Of a DNA stretch of 64,000 nt, positions 53,001-61,604 are shown in pieces. A program made the translations under genes and the position numbers. Below the pieces are notes generated by a model. That model was not told where the DNA came from. It made no database searches and worked only from the letters and a program-made list of their open reading frames with translations. The stretch lies in the NCBI RefSeq assembly GCF_040361195.1, contig NZ_APNE01000017.1; one strand, given 5' to 3'. Source of the DNA: Salinisphaera hydrothermalis (GTDB taxonomy: Bacteria; Pseudomonadota; Gammaproteobacteria; Nevskiales; Salinisphaeraceae). Position 1 is the stretch's first letter, and each line of letters starts with the position of its first letter.

Positions 53001-53533
53001 GCGTTCGGCGACCACAACGCATCGGCTTCGGCCACCAGCGCATCGCGTTCGGCCAGCACGTCGGCCAGGCCGGAACCGGCCGAGAGCAGGGCCGTATCGG
53101 CGTTGGCATCGGCAGCGGCCAGGGTCTCGCCGCCGGCGCGCAGGCCGTCGTGGTCCAGGCTGAACATGCGGATGAAGAACGCGCGATCGGCGCCGGCGAG
53201 CTGGCGTTCCAGATCGGTGTCGAGCCCGTTCGCGGGGTCGCCGTTGGCGTCCAGCAGGGTGTTCTTGCGGCCTTTCTTGCGAATGGCCGCGATTTCGGTG
53301 TCGTCGGCTTCGATACGCGCACCGATGCGCAGCGCGTTGTAGGCGTGCAGGAAATTCAGCGGCGTCTGCGTGGGAAAACCGAACAGGAAATCGCCGACCG
53401 CGCTGCGCGCCGTGGATTTGCCGGCCTCGTTGGCGCCAAACACGATATGCAGATCGGTGTTACCCGGCGTGAAGACGAGGCGTCGCTCGGTGAAGTGGCC
53501 GTAGGCAAGCAGGTTCAGCTCTGCGAACCTCAC
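50018..53533 (-). CDS. yhaN: YhaN-type SMC/SbcC-like ATPase
   Basis: A 1171-residue Rad50/SbcC-type ABC ATPase. Walker A is GANEAGKST at residues 33-41. Two long heptad-rich coiled-coil arms fill the middle (many Ala, Glu and Arg, such as LAEQRGRIAADRERSAEIER). The C-terminal lobe carries the signature GMSEGTRDQLYLAL and Walker B LPVVADDLFINFDD, then VLFFTHHQH. No zinc-hook Cys-x-x-Cys is visible in the middle, as in the YhaN group. It overlaps yhaO by four bases; the two should form an SbcCD-like DNA end-processing complex. Confidence 0.92.
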   Translation of the reverse strand: MRFAELNLLAYGHFTERRLVFTPGNTDLHIVFGANEAGKSTARSAVGDFLFGFPTQTPLNFLHAYNALRIGARIEADDTEIAAIRKKGRKNTLLDANGDPANGLDTDLERQLAGADRAFFIRMFSLDHDGLRAGGETLAAADANADTALLSAGSGLADVLAERDALVAEADALWSPNASQNRRYYQAEARLKTADADIREHEVTVGDWRSKREAFEAAEARYNELAEQRRGLSHQWRELERIRRVAQPARRYHEIEAELADLGDTPALHADARATFEQAKETIESANAAIASIEDQIERIDAEIATLADDPALREAGEAIERLAEQRGRIAADRERSAEIEREQAHLAEALAHARRELGWPDETREWPTAAALAQARRLAAAEATHRQSLEHATDNLNTARETEARLAAEADALGGAADTTALDSWLAACTREGDLESEQRNAQSNVDRLERDLARRLAAMQPAVADIETLATLHVPARDRIDEFEAAIDTARESRQQQQARVDELSDEVERARDALARRRADEALPSAESLAEMRETRDACWQLVRRRYVEQRERDLFDEAEAPKLDAAAEKNPVETFERTTREADALADARFEQAEAIAQDAERQRHVAEREQALEQATARRDEARTRLDGLQMEWTALWTSADLEPASPAAMRDWLDRRDAALAIRADRIDAEAKRDDLAERIVAHRDHARPYLVALGVDESQIADASLAVLIEQARRRVEREHRKHDDRQRLDRERDEQARRIEALQASCEQAEATLADWQHDWRAALDELGLDASLDAQAGQAALDVIETGRQHARQARELAAEQRDLDERRSRFEAELARILEATDRSATDDEPSEQTVQRLTAALRDTRSQYERLQTRQADLAAHRERIAQHEQTRADAERRLDGLCRQAGVADPDALEAIIARAERRQALIAEHTATAETLTDQGDGQSIDDLIAAVEASDLDTLREQIDALSDQIDNVDADLGPARDARNEAKAAFDAIGGDDRAVTAAAERQTALADMQDAAERYLRVGPAALLLKWAGQRYAMDKQRPLIERGSALMNQLTGGSFERLAGEFDDRDELQIVGVRPDGSRVAPIGMSEGTRDQLYLALRIAAIEDYLERAAALPVVADDLFINFDDDRAMAGLDALAGLAEKTQVLFFTHHQHLRDMAVERLGGRINTHDL

Positions 53534-54807
53534 GAGGCGTCCTCGTCGGCGGCCAGCCGCGAGAGCAGATAATCGCCCGCGCCATCGATGAGCGCGGCCG
53601 TGTCGCCGTCGATGGCGGCGCGTAAGAGAGCGTCGTCGGCGTCGGTGCGAATTTCGTGCGGCAGGCGTTCGGCCAGCTTGCGCACGTCTTTTTCGATCAT
53701 CTCGCGAATATCGGCGTCGTTGCGAGCGTCGTCGAGCAGCCGCTGCAGTTCGCCGAGCGCGTCCTGGCGGGCGCGCCGGGTGGCCGCATCCAGCGCCGGC
53801 GCCGTGGCCAACCGAACTTTTTCTACATACACTGGTGTGCCGCCCAGACCGGCCGCGGCTGCACGCGCCTCGGCGAGCAGTTGTTCGGGGGCGGCGACGA
53901 GGCGATCGTGCAGGGCGGTGGTGCCGGTCAGGCGCAGACGGATGGCCAGCAACCGGCCATCGGCGGCCTCGACGCCGGTTTCGATGGCCACGCGCATGGC
54001 GGCCGTCACGTCGTTGAAATCGTCGGCGTTCGAGACATCGACCTCGGTGTGCTGCCAGCGCGCGACGTCGCAGTGGATGGCGCGCAGCTCGGCCACGCGC
54101 CCGTCCTCCACGATCACTTCATAGGCGCTTTTGGCGCCGGTCTCGCGAATCGAGCGGCCCTGGAGGTTGCCGGAGAACACCACATGCGGATGCTCGGCCA
54201 GCACCTCGGCGCCGTGGACATGGCCGAGCGCCCAGTAGTCGTAACCCTTGGCCGTCAGCTCGTCGAGCCCGCACGGGGCATAGTTTTCGTGTCCGCCTAG
54301 GCCGCCGAGCCCGGTATGCAGCAGCCCGATGTTGAAAGCGCCGGGCGTAGGCGCCGGATAGCCGGGCACCAGATTGTCCGTGGTCTTCTGGCGCGCGTAG
54401 CTCATGCCGTGCAGGGCGACGCCCAGCTCGTCGATGGCACGGGTTTCGGCGTGCTCGTGCGAGAACACATGCACGTTGTCCGGCAGCGAAAGACTGCGCG
54501 TCATCTGGTTCTGTGCGTCGTGGTTGCCGTGGATCAGATAGACCGGGATCGCGGCGCTATTCAGGCGATGCATCTGGCGCACGAAGAACACGCCGGTCTG
54601 GTAATCGCGCCAGTCCCCGTCGTACACATCGCCCGCGATGACTACGAAATCCACCGCGCGCTCGATGGCCGCGTCGACCAGCGCGGTGAGCGCTTCGCGC
54701 GTCGCCAGCCGCAGCCGTTCCGCCACGCCGGGCACGTCGTCCGACAGGCCGCGCATGGGGCTGTCGAGGTGAATGTCGGCGGTGTGGATGAAGCGGAAGG
54801 AATTCAA
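53530..54807 (-). CDS. yhaO: YhaO-type metallophosphoesterase (SbcD/Mre11-like nuclease)
   Basis: A 425-residue calcineurin-type nuclease subunit. Its two-metal motifs are in order: HTADIHLDSP (D-x-H), VIAGDVYDGDW (G-D-x-x-D), LIHGNHDAQN (G-N-H-D), IGLLHTGLGG (H) and WALGHVHGAE (G-H-x-H). The C-terminal half is the YhaO capping and ATPase-binding region. It is the first gene of yhaO-yhaN-ldcA, joined by a four-base overlap to yhaN. Expected role: DNA repair exonuclease/endonuclease. Confidence 0.93.
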   Translation of the reverse strand: MNSFRFIHTADIHLDSPMRGLSDDVPGVAERLRLATREALTALVDAAIERAVDFVVIAGDVYDGDWRDYQTGVFFVRQMHRLNSAAIPVYLIHGNHDAQNQMTRSLSLPDNVHVFSHEHAETRAIDELGVALHGMSYARQKTTDNLVPGYPAPTPGAFNIGLLHTGLGGLGGHENYAPCGLDELTAKGYDYWALGHVHGAEVLAEHPHVVFSGNLQGRSIRETGAKSAYEVIVEDGRVAELRAIHCDVARWQHTEVDVSNADDFNDVTAAMRVAIETGVEAADGRLLAIRLRLTGTTALHDRLVAAPEQLLAEARAAAAGLGGTPVYVEKVRLATAPALDAATRRARQDALGELQRLLDDARNDADIREMIEKDVRKLAERLPHEIRTDADDALLRAAIDGDTAALIDGAGDYLLSRLAADEDAS

Positions 54808-54980
54808 GGCGGCGGACCGGGGCGGTGCATCGGCAATTCGGGCATCTTATCGGCTGTGGGCGATTGGCCCAATCGGTTTGGGCCTGTCTTTTGGTGTGCT
54901 TGGTGAGAGTAAGCGAGGTATCGACCGGCGTTCGTTCCGCTTGTAACGTCGAGTGGAACCGCGGGGCTTGCTGCGCTGTG

Positions 54981-55212
54981 GTTTCGCACTGATGTGCGAG
55001 TCCCTTCTTTTGCTTGCTCAAAAGAAGGAACCAAGAAAAGAGCACCCGCATCGGCGCCGGCTACGCCGGTGCACTGCGATGCTCGCGGCAACGGGATGCG
55101 GCCAGAACTCGGGCCGCTTTGGCGGCCCTCAGACAGGCTGGTCGCCCCGGCGCCGTGCGCCGGACACCCGTCGCCGCTGCGCGTCTCCGTCGCCTCAGAC
55201 GGGACGTAATAC
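54981..55212 (+). repeat. Interspersed repeat family R, copy 2
   Basis: It begins GGTTTCGCACTGATGTGCGA, passes through CTTCTTTTGCTTGCTC, AGAGCACCCGCATCGG and CGGCGCCGGCTACGCCGG, and ends at GGGACGTAATAC. The order of segments is the same as in copy 1 (inverted at 25169-25418) and copy 3 (from 63816). It lies in the 501-bp spacer 54808-55308 ahead of yhaO; nothing else in this spacer looks like a gene. Confidence 0.8.
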
Positions 55213-55308
55213 AAACCTCTCTCCCAAGCATCACGAGGACTCCGCAGTGTCGCGGGCCGTGTCTGTATTCGGGCCAGTTGACCGCAGCGCCGCGGCGCAA
55301 GGCGCGAA

Positions 55309-56541
55309 CTAGTCCCAGGTTTGCAACTCTTGCCCCTTGGTTTCGGGCAGCAGAAACGCTGTGAGGATGACGATGAGGTAGGCGCCGCCGGCGAATATCC
55401 CGATCGCCAATCCCAGTCCGGCGTTTTCGCTGAGGTAGCCGACCAGGGTCGGGAACAGGGCGCCGATGCCGCGGCCGAAGTTGTAGGCGAAGCCCTGGCC
55501 GGCGGCGCGTACGCGCGAGGGGTACAGTTCCGTCAGGTACGGTCCCAGCCCGCTGAAGATGCCGGAGGCGGTAAAGCCGAGCGGGAAGCCGAGGACGAGC
55601 ATGAAGGCGTCGTTGAGCGGGATCTGGGTATACAGGAACAGGCTGGCGCCGCACAGCAACGAGAACAGAATCAGGTTCGCACGCCGGCCGAGCCGATCGG
55701 TGACCCAGGCGCCGGTGAGATACCCGAGAAACGAACCGACGATGACCACAGCCATGTAGCCGCCCGTGCCCATGACCGACAGGCCGCGTTCGCTGCCGAG
55801 AAACGTGGGTAGCCAGGTGGTGATGGCGTAGTAGCCGCCCCGCACGCCGGTACAGAGCAGGGCGGCAAGGACGGTCGTCCTGAGGAGATCGGGGGCGAAG
55901 ATATCGGTGAAGCGGGTGCTGCGTTCGTCGCGCAGCGCCTGAGTTTCCTTGAAGATTTTCGGCTCCGGCACACGGCTGCGGATATAGAGTACGAACAATC
56001 CGGGCAGCACACCGAACCAGAACAGGGTGCGCCACGCCCATTCCGGCGGCAGCAGGGTGAATGCGATGCCGTAGACGATGGCGGCGATGCCCCAGCCAAT
56101 CGCCCAGCCGCTCTGCACCGCGCCGACGATGCGCCCGCGCATTTCCGAGCGCACGATTTCGCCCATCAGGACCGAGCCAACGGCCCATTCGCCGCCGAAG
56201 CCCAGTCCCTGCAGTGCTCGCAAGGCAAATATCTGTTCGAAGTTCTGGGTAAAGCCGATCAGCGTGGTGCAGACCGCAAACCAGGCGATGGTGAACTGTA
56301 GGACTCGGACTCGCCCGAATCGGTCGGCCAGGATGCCGCCGGCCCAGCCGCCGATGGCCGAGAACAAGAGCGTGACCGTACCGAGCATGCCGGCTTGCCC
56401 GCGATCGATACCCCATAACCCCACCAGCGTGCTGATGACGAAGGTGAAGACCATGAAATCCAGCGCGTCGAGCGCCCAGCCGCCGAACGACGCGACAAAC
56501 GTGTGCCGCTCGACCGGCTTCATATCGGCGAACCAGCTCAT
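55309..56541 (-). CDS. MFS transporter, metabolite:proton symporter type
   Basis: A 410-residue MFS carrier. The start of the protein (RHTFVASFGGWALDALDFMV) has the D-x-x-D/F helix-1 pattern of metabolite:H+ symporters such as the aromatic-acid and sialic-acid groups. GGILADRFGRVRVLQ is the loop 2-3 motif and LQGLGFGGEWAVGSVLMGE the helix-5 motif. It is 15 bp downstream of the amidohydrolase gene, so it is co-transcribed with it and probably imports that enzyme's substrate. Confidence 0.88.
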   Translation of the reverse strand: MSWFADMKPVERHTFVASFGGWALDALDFMVFTFVISTLVGLWGIDRGQAGMLGTVTLLFSAIGGWAGGILADRFGRVRVLQFTIAWFAVCTTLIGFTQNFEQIFALRALQGLGFGGEWAVGSVLMGEIVRSEMRGRIVGAVQSGWAIGWGIAAIVYGIAFTLLPPEWAWRTLFWFGVLPGLFVLYIRSRVPEPKIFKETQALRDERSTRFTDIFAPDLLRTTVLAALLCTGVRGGYYAITTWLPTFLGSERGLSVMGTGGYMAVVIVGSFLGYLTGAWVTDRLGRRANLILFSLLCGASLFLYTQIPLNDAFMLVLGFPLGFTASGIFSGLGPYLTELYPSRVRAAGQGFAYNFGRGIGALFPTLVGYLSENAGLGLAIGIFAGGAYLIVILTAFLLPETKGQELQTWD

Positions 56542-56556
56542 CGTCGGTTCTCCTTG

Positions 56557-57450
56557 TTATCGTTCCGGAAAATCGTAGAGCCGGGCCGGATTCTCCACGA
56601 GAATCCGGTGGCGCAGCGTCGCGTCGCTCACCCATTCGCCGAGCAGGTTGCGCATGTGGCCGGTATCCGGCATCGAGGCATCGGTCTGGCCAACGTGCGG
56701 CCAGTCGCTGCCGTAGACGAGGCGTTTGGGCTCGGTGGCGATCAGGGCGGCGGCGAAGCGCGCCGCGTTGGCATAGCTGGGACCGTGGTCGATGCGATAG
56801 GCGCCGGACAACTTGGCCCAGCCGCCGTGGTCGCGCACGAGCGTCAGCAACGCCTGGAACCCCGGATGATCGACGCCGAGCTCGGCCGGCATGTGACCCA
56901 TGTGGTCGATTACGACCGGGATCGGCAGGCGTGCGATGCGGGGCAGAAGCTCGGGCAGCTGTCGTGCGTCCAGCAGCAGTTGCAGATGCCAGCCGAGTGG
57001 CGCGATTTTGGCCGCGAGCCGGTCCATGGCATCGAGCCCGATGCCGCCGCCGAAGAGGACGTTGAGCCGCAGCCCGCGGACACCGAGCGCGTGCATGCGT
57101 TCGAGTTCGCGTTCGTCCACATCGGCATCGACCACGGCGACGCCCCGGAGCCGACGCGGATGGCGCGCGAGCACCTCGAGCATGTAGCGATTGTCGGTGC
57201 CGTAAACGCTGATCTGCACCAGCACGCCGCGATCCATGCCGGTGGCGTCGAGCATGGCCAGATAATCGGCCTCGGTCGCCGGGGGCGGCGTATAGCTGCG
57301 TTGCTCGACCAGCGGGTATGCGGGCGCCGTGGACACCACATGGGCATGCGTGTCGCAGGCCAGCGTCGGCGCGCTGAACGTCGGGGCGGCCCAATCTGTT
57401 TTCGGCGCGGCGCAGAGCGCGTGATCAATCGGTGGTGCGTCGTTCCCCAT
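56557..57450 (-). CDS. Amidohydrolase 2 family (2-pyrone-4,6-dicarboxylate lactonase-like)
   Basis: A 297-residue TIM-barrel hydrolase of the amidohydrolase-2 group. Strand 1 has CDTHAHVV, the middle GVRGLRLNVLFGGG and PVVIDHMGHMP, and the end the catalytic Asp in LVYGSDWPHVGQ. The sequence is close in style to the LigI/PDC lactonase family, which opens lactones or dicarboxylates in aromatic degradation. The exact substrate is uncertain. It lies between a dehydratase and an MFS carrier on one strand, forming a small catabolic operon. Confidence 0.85.
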   Translation of the reverse strand: MGNDAPPIDHALCAAPKTDWAAPTFSAPTLACDTHAHVVSTAPAYPLVEQRSYTPPPATEADYLAMLDATGMDRGVLVQISVYGTDNRYMLEVLARHPRRLRGVAVVDADVDERELERMHALGVRGLRLNVLFGGGIGLDAMDRLAAKIAPLGWHLQLLLDARQLPELLPRIARLPIPVVIDHMGHMPAELGVDHPGFQALLTLVRDHGGWAKLSGAYRIDHGPSYANAARFAAALIATEPKRLVYGSDWPHVGQTDASMPDTGHMRNLLGEWVSDATLRHRILVENPARLYDFPER

Positions 57451-57513
57451 GGTCGGTCGACGAATGCATCATGCAGACGACGCTACCGCGAAAACGGGGC
57501 CCGGCGCGATGGC

Positions 57514-58458
57514 TCACCACGGCAACCGGTCGAGATCGACGTTGCCGCCGGTGAGAATCACGCCGACGTGACGGTTCTCGAAGTGTTGGGGCGCGGCAAG
57601 CACGGCCGCCAGTGCCACAGCACAGGAGGGCTCGACGATGATCTTCATGCGTTGCCAGATGAGCCGCATGGCTTGGATGATCGCGTCTTCGTCCACCCGC
57701 GTGATCGCCGTGACGTGATCGCGCACGATCGGCCAGGTGATTTCGCCCAGCGAGGCTTTGAGGCCGTCGGCGATGGTGTCCGGGGCATCGTTGCCGCAGC
57801 GCTGGCCGCTCTCGAGCGATCGTGCCGCGTCGTCGGCCGCGGCCGGTTCGCCGCCGTGGACCGCGATATGCGGCGCGTGGGCGGCGATGGTCAGGGCCGT
57901 GCCACTGATCAGGCCGCCGCCGCCCACCGGGGCGATCACCGCGTCCAGATCCGGTACGTCTTCGATCAGCTCGGCCGCGCAGCTGGCCTGGCCGGCGATG
58001 ACGCGCACGTCGTCGTAGGGTGCGATGAACTCGGCGCCGGTGTCGGCCACCAAGGCATCGAGCGTGGTCTGGCGCGCCGCATTCGTCGGCTCGCAGAAGA
58101 TGACGTCGGCGCCGTAGCCGCGTACGGCGTCGATCTTCGGTTTCGGGGCCGTTTCGGGCATGACGACAGTGGCACGAATGCCACGAGCAGCGGCCGCACG
58201 GGCCAGCGCCTGACCGTGATTGCCGCTGGAGTGCGTGGCCACACCGCGCGCTGCTTGTTCGGCCGATAGCGAGAACACGGCGTTGGTCGCGCCGCGGGCT
58301 TTGAACGCGCCGGCCTTCTGGAAGTTCTCGCATTTGAAAAACAGACGGGCGCCGGTGGCCGCGTCGAGCGTGCGGCAGGTCAGCACCGGGGTGCGATGGA
58401 TATGCGCGGCGATGCGCTCGCGCGCGGCGGCCAGGTCGGCAACGGTAGGGCGCGTCAT
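57514..58458 (-). CDS. Threonine/serine dehydratase or serine racemase-like PLP enzyme
   Basis: A 314-residue fold-type II PLP enzyme. ATG 58458 (MTRPTVADLAAARERIAAH) is preferred over the open frame further upstream. The PLP lysine is in KCENFQKAGAFKARGA, cofactor contacts are HSSGNHGQALA and the glycine loop VGGGGLISG, and a metal-site-like EPAAADDAARS follows. There is no C-terminal ACT regulatory domain, so it is a catabolic dehydratase or racemase acting on Ser, Thr or hydroxyaspartate. It lies 63 bp upstream of the amidohydrolase in the same direction. Confidence 0.87.
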   Translation of the reverse strand: MTRPTVADLAAARERIAAHIHRTPVLTCRTLDAATGARLFFKCENFQKAGAFKARGATNAVFSLSAEQAARGVATHSSGNHGQALARAAAARGIRATVVMPETAPKPKIDAVRGYGADVIFCEPTNAARQTTLDALVADTGAEFIAPYDDVRVIAGQASCAAELIEDVPDLDAVIAPVGGGGLISGTALTIAAHAPHIAVHGGEPAAADDAARSLESGQRCGNDAPDTIADGLKASLGEITWPIVRDHVTAITRVDEDAIIQAMRLIWQRMKIIVEPSCAVALAAVLAAPQHFENRHVGVILTGGNVDLDRLPW

Positions 58459-58562
58459 TCGTGTCTTTAGTTCGGGCGAGAAGTCCGCATACTGCCATGA
58501 TGAGCCGGATATCGATGCGTGGTCGTCCGGCGTGCGGGTCAATCAATTCAACGGAGTAGGTG

Positions 58563-58775
58563 ATGGGAGAGCCGATGATGGTGCGCTATATCTGCGAACT
58601 GGCGGGCGATGAGACGATCGTCGAGGCCAGCTGTGCCGAGGAAGCGGCCGAAGCCGCGGTCAAGGCACATGCGGCCGAACACGGTGCCGGCACGTATACG
58701 GTGACCGTGTCGGAAGCCACCGACTACGATCTGCCGCTGATCGCGGGCGATGACTACACCATTACGGTGGACTGA
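58563..58775 (+). CDS. Small acidic hypothetical protein (70 aa)
   Basis: I do not recognise it. ATG 58563 has GGAG six bases ahead; Met codons at 58575 and 58578 are alternatives. The sequence is acidic and beta-rich: VRYICELAGDETIVEASC, AEEAAEAAVKAHAAEHGAG, TYTVTVSEATDYDLPLIAG. It looks like a compact alpha/beta domain with two Cys. It lies 22 bp ahead of a lipoprotein gene, so they may share a transcript. Confidence 0.6.
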   Translation: MGEPMMVRYICELAGDETIVEASCAEEAAEAAVKAHAAEHGAGTYTVTVSEATDYDLPLIAGDDYTITVD

Positions 58776-58797
58776 GCGGTACGACGGGAGCGAACCG

Positions 58798-59403
58798 ATG
58801 AGCGCATGGAGCACGGGCCTGGCCTGTACGCTGCTCGCGACGACCATGCTTTCGGGCTGCGCCGCATTGCAGCACAGCAGCGGCCACTCGAAGCTCGCCA
58901 AGCAGGCGAACGTTCTGCAAAACACGCCGGCCGCGCGCCACGCTGACGCCCAGCAACGGCTGACCGACGCGCTGGCGACCATTTATGCCGACAGCTCGAA
59001 CCGGCCGTTGCATTATTACTCGAAGTTCGTCGATCTGAACGGCAACGGCCAGCGCGAGGCGGTGGTGTACGTCAAAGGGCCGAACGGCTGCGACCTGGGC
59101 TGCGATCTCTACGTAATGGCGCGGGACGGCGATCGCTACGAGGTCGTGTCGCGCATTCCGACCTCCAGAGCGCCGCTCTATCAGCTCGCAGCGAGCCACG
59201 ATGGCTGGCACGACCTGCTGGTGACGACGCTCGGTGACGACAACGGCTCGCGACTTCAGCGCATGCAATACGCCGGCGGCGGCTATGTGCCGGTCGACGA
59301 CAAGGGCGCTGCCGATGCGCAGCGTACGGCGCTGATCCCCAATCTCCAGGGGCCCGGGCATGCGATACCGGCAAAGCCGGTGAAAGAGGGCAGCACCGAC
59401 TGA
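58798..59403 (+). CDS. Hypothetical lipoprotein with a calcium-loop-like motif
   Basis: A 201-residue protein with a lipoprotein signal (LACTLLATTMLSGCAALQ; lipobox LSGC). The mature part contains KFVDLNGNGQREAVVYVKGP, a D-x-N-x-N-x-x-x-E/A loop of the dockerin/EF-hand-like kind seen in FG-GAP-like outer-membrane proteins, and CDLGCDLYVMARDGDRYEVV with two Cys likely in a disulfide. GGGAG precedes the ATG. No specific family is recognised. It could bind calcium. Confidence 0.65.
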   Translation: MSAWSTGLACTLLATTMLSGCAALQHSSGHSKLAKQANVLQNTPAARHADAQQRLTDALATIYADSSNRPLHYYSKFVDLNGNGQREAVVYVKGPNGCDLGCDLYVMARDGDRYEVVSRIPTSRAPLYQLAASHDGWHDLLVTTLGDDNGSRLQRMQYAGGGYVPVDDKGAADAQRTALIPNLQGPGHAIPAKPVKEGSTD

Positions 59404-59528
59404 CGATTCGCTTGGCCGAATCCGCAGCGCCGTAACCGGCCGGCCCGGGCGGCACGATCCCTGCTATCTTGTGGCTCGTGTCATGACAAGTGCGCCGAGT
59501 TGACCGCGGCGCGATATGGGGCGTGGGG

Positions 59529-61604
59529 ATGCAACGAATCGTGATTGCCGCGCTAGCGGCCGTCGGCGTGGGATTCAGCGTGTCGGCAGCGGCCGATGAA
59601 GGCATGTGGACGCTGAACCATCTGCCCATGGCCCGCATGAAACAAGCCTACGGCTTCGCGCCGGATCAGGCCTGGGTGGATCGGGTACAGAAGGCGGCCG
59701 TGCGGCTGGCCGGCGGTTGCTCCGGGTCGTTCGTGTCCGCCGACGGGCTGGTGATGACCAACCACCATTGCGCCAACGAATGCCTGTCGCGCCTGTCGAA
59801 CGATGCGCACAATTACATGACGGACGGCTTCGTCGGCAAGGAAGAAGACCAACCCAGGTGCCCGAACATCGAGCTCAACCAGCTCGTATCGATCACCAAC
59901 GTCACCGACAAGGTGGACGCCGCGCTGGCCGACAAGACAGGGGCCGCGCGCGTAGCCGCCCAGCGCGCCGTGGACAGCTCGATCGAGCAGGCCTGCGTGG
60001 CCGGCGATCCCGATCAATGGCGCTGTGATGTCATCACGCTGTACCACGGCGGTCGCTATGCGTTGTACAAGTACCGACGCTTTCAGGACGTGCGCATGGT
60101 GTTCGCGCCGGAACAGAGCATCGCCTTCTTCGGCGGCGATCCGGACAACTTCAACTTCCCGCGCTACGACCTCGATCTGACGCTGCTGCGGGCCTATGTG
60201 GACGGCAAGCCGGCGCATACGCCGAACTATCTGCCGTTCGATGTGAACGGCCCGAAGGCCGGCGAAATGACGTTCGTGGTCGGCAACCCGGGCTCGACCC
60301 AGCGCGAAACGCCGTGGACCGCACTGGCTTATCTGCGCGACGAGAAAGTCATTCCGTATCAGGCGTATCTGTCGGAGGAACGCGGCGTGCTGTGGCAGTT
60401 CTCGCGTGAATCCGCCCGGCATGCCCAGGCCGCGCAGGACGATCTGTTCTACGGCGACAACACGCTCAAGGTGTTCAAGGGCTGGCTGGCCACGCTCACC
60501 GACGAATCGTTCATCGCGAAGAAGAAAGCCGAAGATGCCGCCCTACGCCAGTGGATCGCGGCCGATCCAGCGCGGGTGAAGCAATACGGCCATCCGTGGC
60601 GGACCCTGGATAAAGCCGAGGCCAAGGGCGCGGAAATCCAGACCCGCTACGACATGATCGAGCGCGGCCAGGCCTTTGGCGGCGATCTGTTCAAGTACGC
60701 TCGCACGCTGGTGCGAGCGGCTGCCGAGCGTGACAAACCGGATGCCAAACGCTTGCCCGAGTATCGCAGCGCCCATCTGCCCGCGGTGCAGCAGTCAGTC
60801 ACATCGAGCGGGCCGATCTATCCGGACTATGAGCACACCCGCATGGCCTGGGCGCTGGAGAAGATGCGCCAAGCGCTGGGGGCCGACGATCCGTTCGTGA
60901 AGAACGTGCTGGGCGATCAATCGCCGGACGAACTGGCCAAGCGATTGGTATCCGGTACGAAGCTCGCCGATCCGGCCTATCGCAAGAAACTCTGGCAGGG
61001 CGGCGAGCGTGCGATCGAACAATCGGATGACCCGATGATCGTCTTCGCCCGCCAGGTGGACCCGGCTGCCCGCGCCGTACGCACGACCTACGAGGACGAC
61101 GTCGAAGCGCCGACCGATCAGGCCGAAACCGCGATCGCCAAGGCGCGCTTCGCCCGCGACGGGGCGAAGCGCTATCCCGATGCCACGTTCACATTGCGCC
61201 TGACCTACGGCCGGGTGAAAGGCTGGATCGAAAAAGGCAAAAAGGTGGCGCCGTTCACCCATATCGACGGCCTGTACGCGCGCGCCACCGGCGCCGATCC
61301 GTACAAGCTGCCGGCGCGCTGGATTCAAGCCAAGGACAAACTCGACGGCAACACGCCAGTCAATTTCGTTACCGACAACGACATCATCGGCGGCAACTCG
61401 GGCAGCCCGGTCATCGACAAGGCCGGGCATGCGGTGGGCCTGATCTTCGACGGCAACATCCACAGCCTGGGCGGCAACTTCACGTTCGACGATGCGAACA
61501 ATCGCGCCGTGGCTGTGGATACGGCGTTCATCGAAACCGCGCTGCGCAAGGTTTATGACCGGAACGACCTTGCCGACGAACTGGCCCGGGGCCATCGCTC
61601 GTAA
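59529..61604 (+). CDS. S46-family dipeptidyl-peptidase (DPP7/DPP11 type)
   Basis: A 691-residue exported serine exopeptidase releasing dipeptides from peptide N-termini. ATG 59529 opens a signal peptide (MQRIVIAALAAVGVGFSVSA). The catalytic His lies in MTNHHCANE (H79/H80), the Asp in YDLDLTLLRAYV and the Ser at 624 in GGNSGSPV. The residue 18 positions after the Ser, which decides specificity in DPP7/DPP11, is Gly (FDGN); Gly is the DPP7-type state for hydrophobic P1 residues, Arg the DPP11 state. The N-terminal WTLNHLP and SGSFVSADGLVMTNHHC fit the family. Confidence 0.92.
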   Translation: MQRIVIAALAAVGVGFSVSAAADEGMWTLNHLPMARMKQAYGFAPDQAWVDRVQKAAVRLAGGCSGSFVSADGLVMTNHHCANECLSRLSNDAHNYMTDGFVGKEEDQPRCPNIELNQLVSITNVTDKVDAALADKTGAARVAAQRAVDSSIEQACVAGDPDQWRCDVITLYHGGRYALYKYRRFQDVRMVFAPEQSIAFFGGDPDNFNFPRYDLDLTLLRAYVDGKPAHTPNYLPFDVNGPKAGEMTFVVGNPGSTQRETPWTALAYLRDEKVIPYQAYLSEERGVLWQFSRESARHAQAAQDDLFYGDNTLKVFKGWLATLTDESFIAKKKAEDAALRQWIAADPARVKQYGHPWRTLDKAEAKGAEIQTRYDMIERGQAFGGDLFKYARTLVRAAAERDKPDAKRLPEYRSAHLPAVQQSVTSSGPIYPDYEHTRMAWALEKMRQALGADDPFVKNVLGDQSPDELAKRLVSGTKLADPAYRKKLWQGGERAIEQSDDPMIVFARQVDPAARAVRTTYEDDVEAPTDQAETAIAKARFARDGAKRYPDATFTLRLTYGRVKGWIEKGKKVAPFTHIDGLYARATGADPYKLPARWIQAKDKLDGNTPVNFVTDNDIIGGNSGSPVIDKAGHAVGLIFDGNIHSLGGNFTFDDANNRAVAVDTAFIETALRKVYDRNDLADELARGHRS

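Noticed and set aside
55061..57394. A 777-codon minus-strand frame over the MFS and amidohydrolase genes
   Set aside because: It is out of frame with both recognised proteins, Arg-rich and featureless; the MFS and amidohydrolase frames carry all family motifs.
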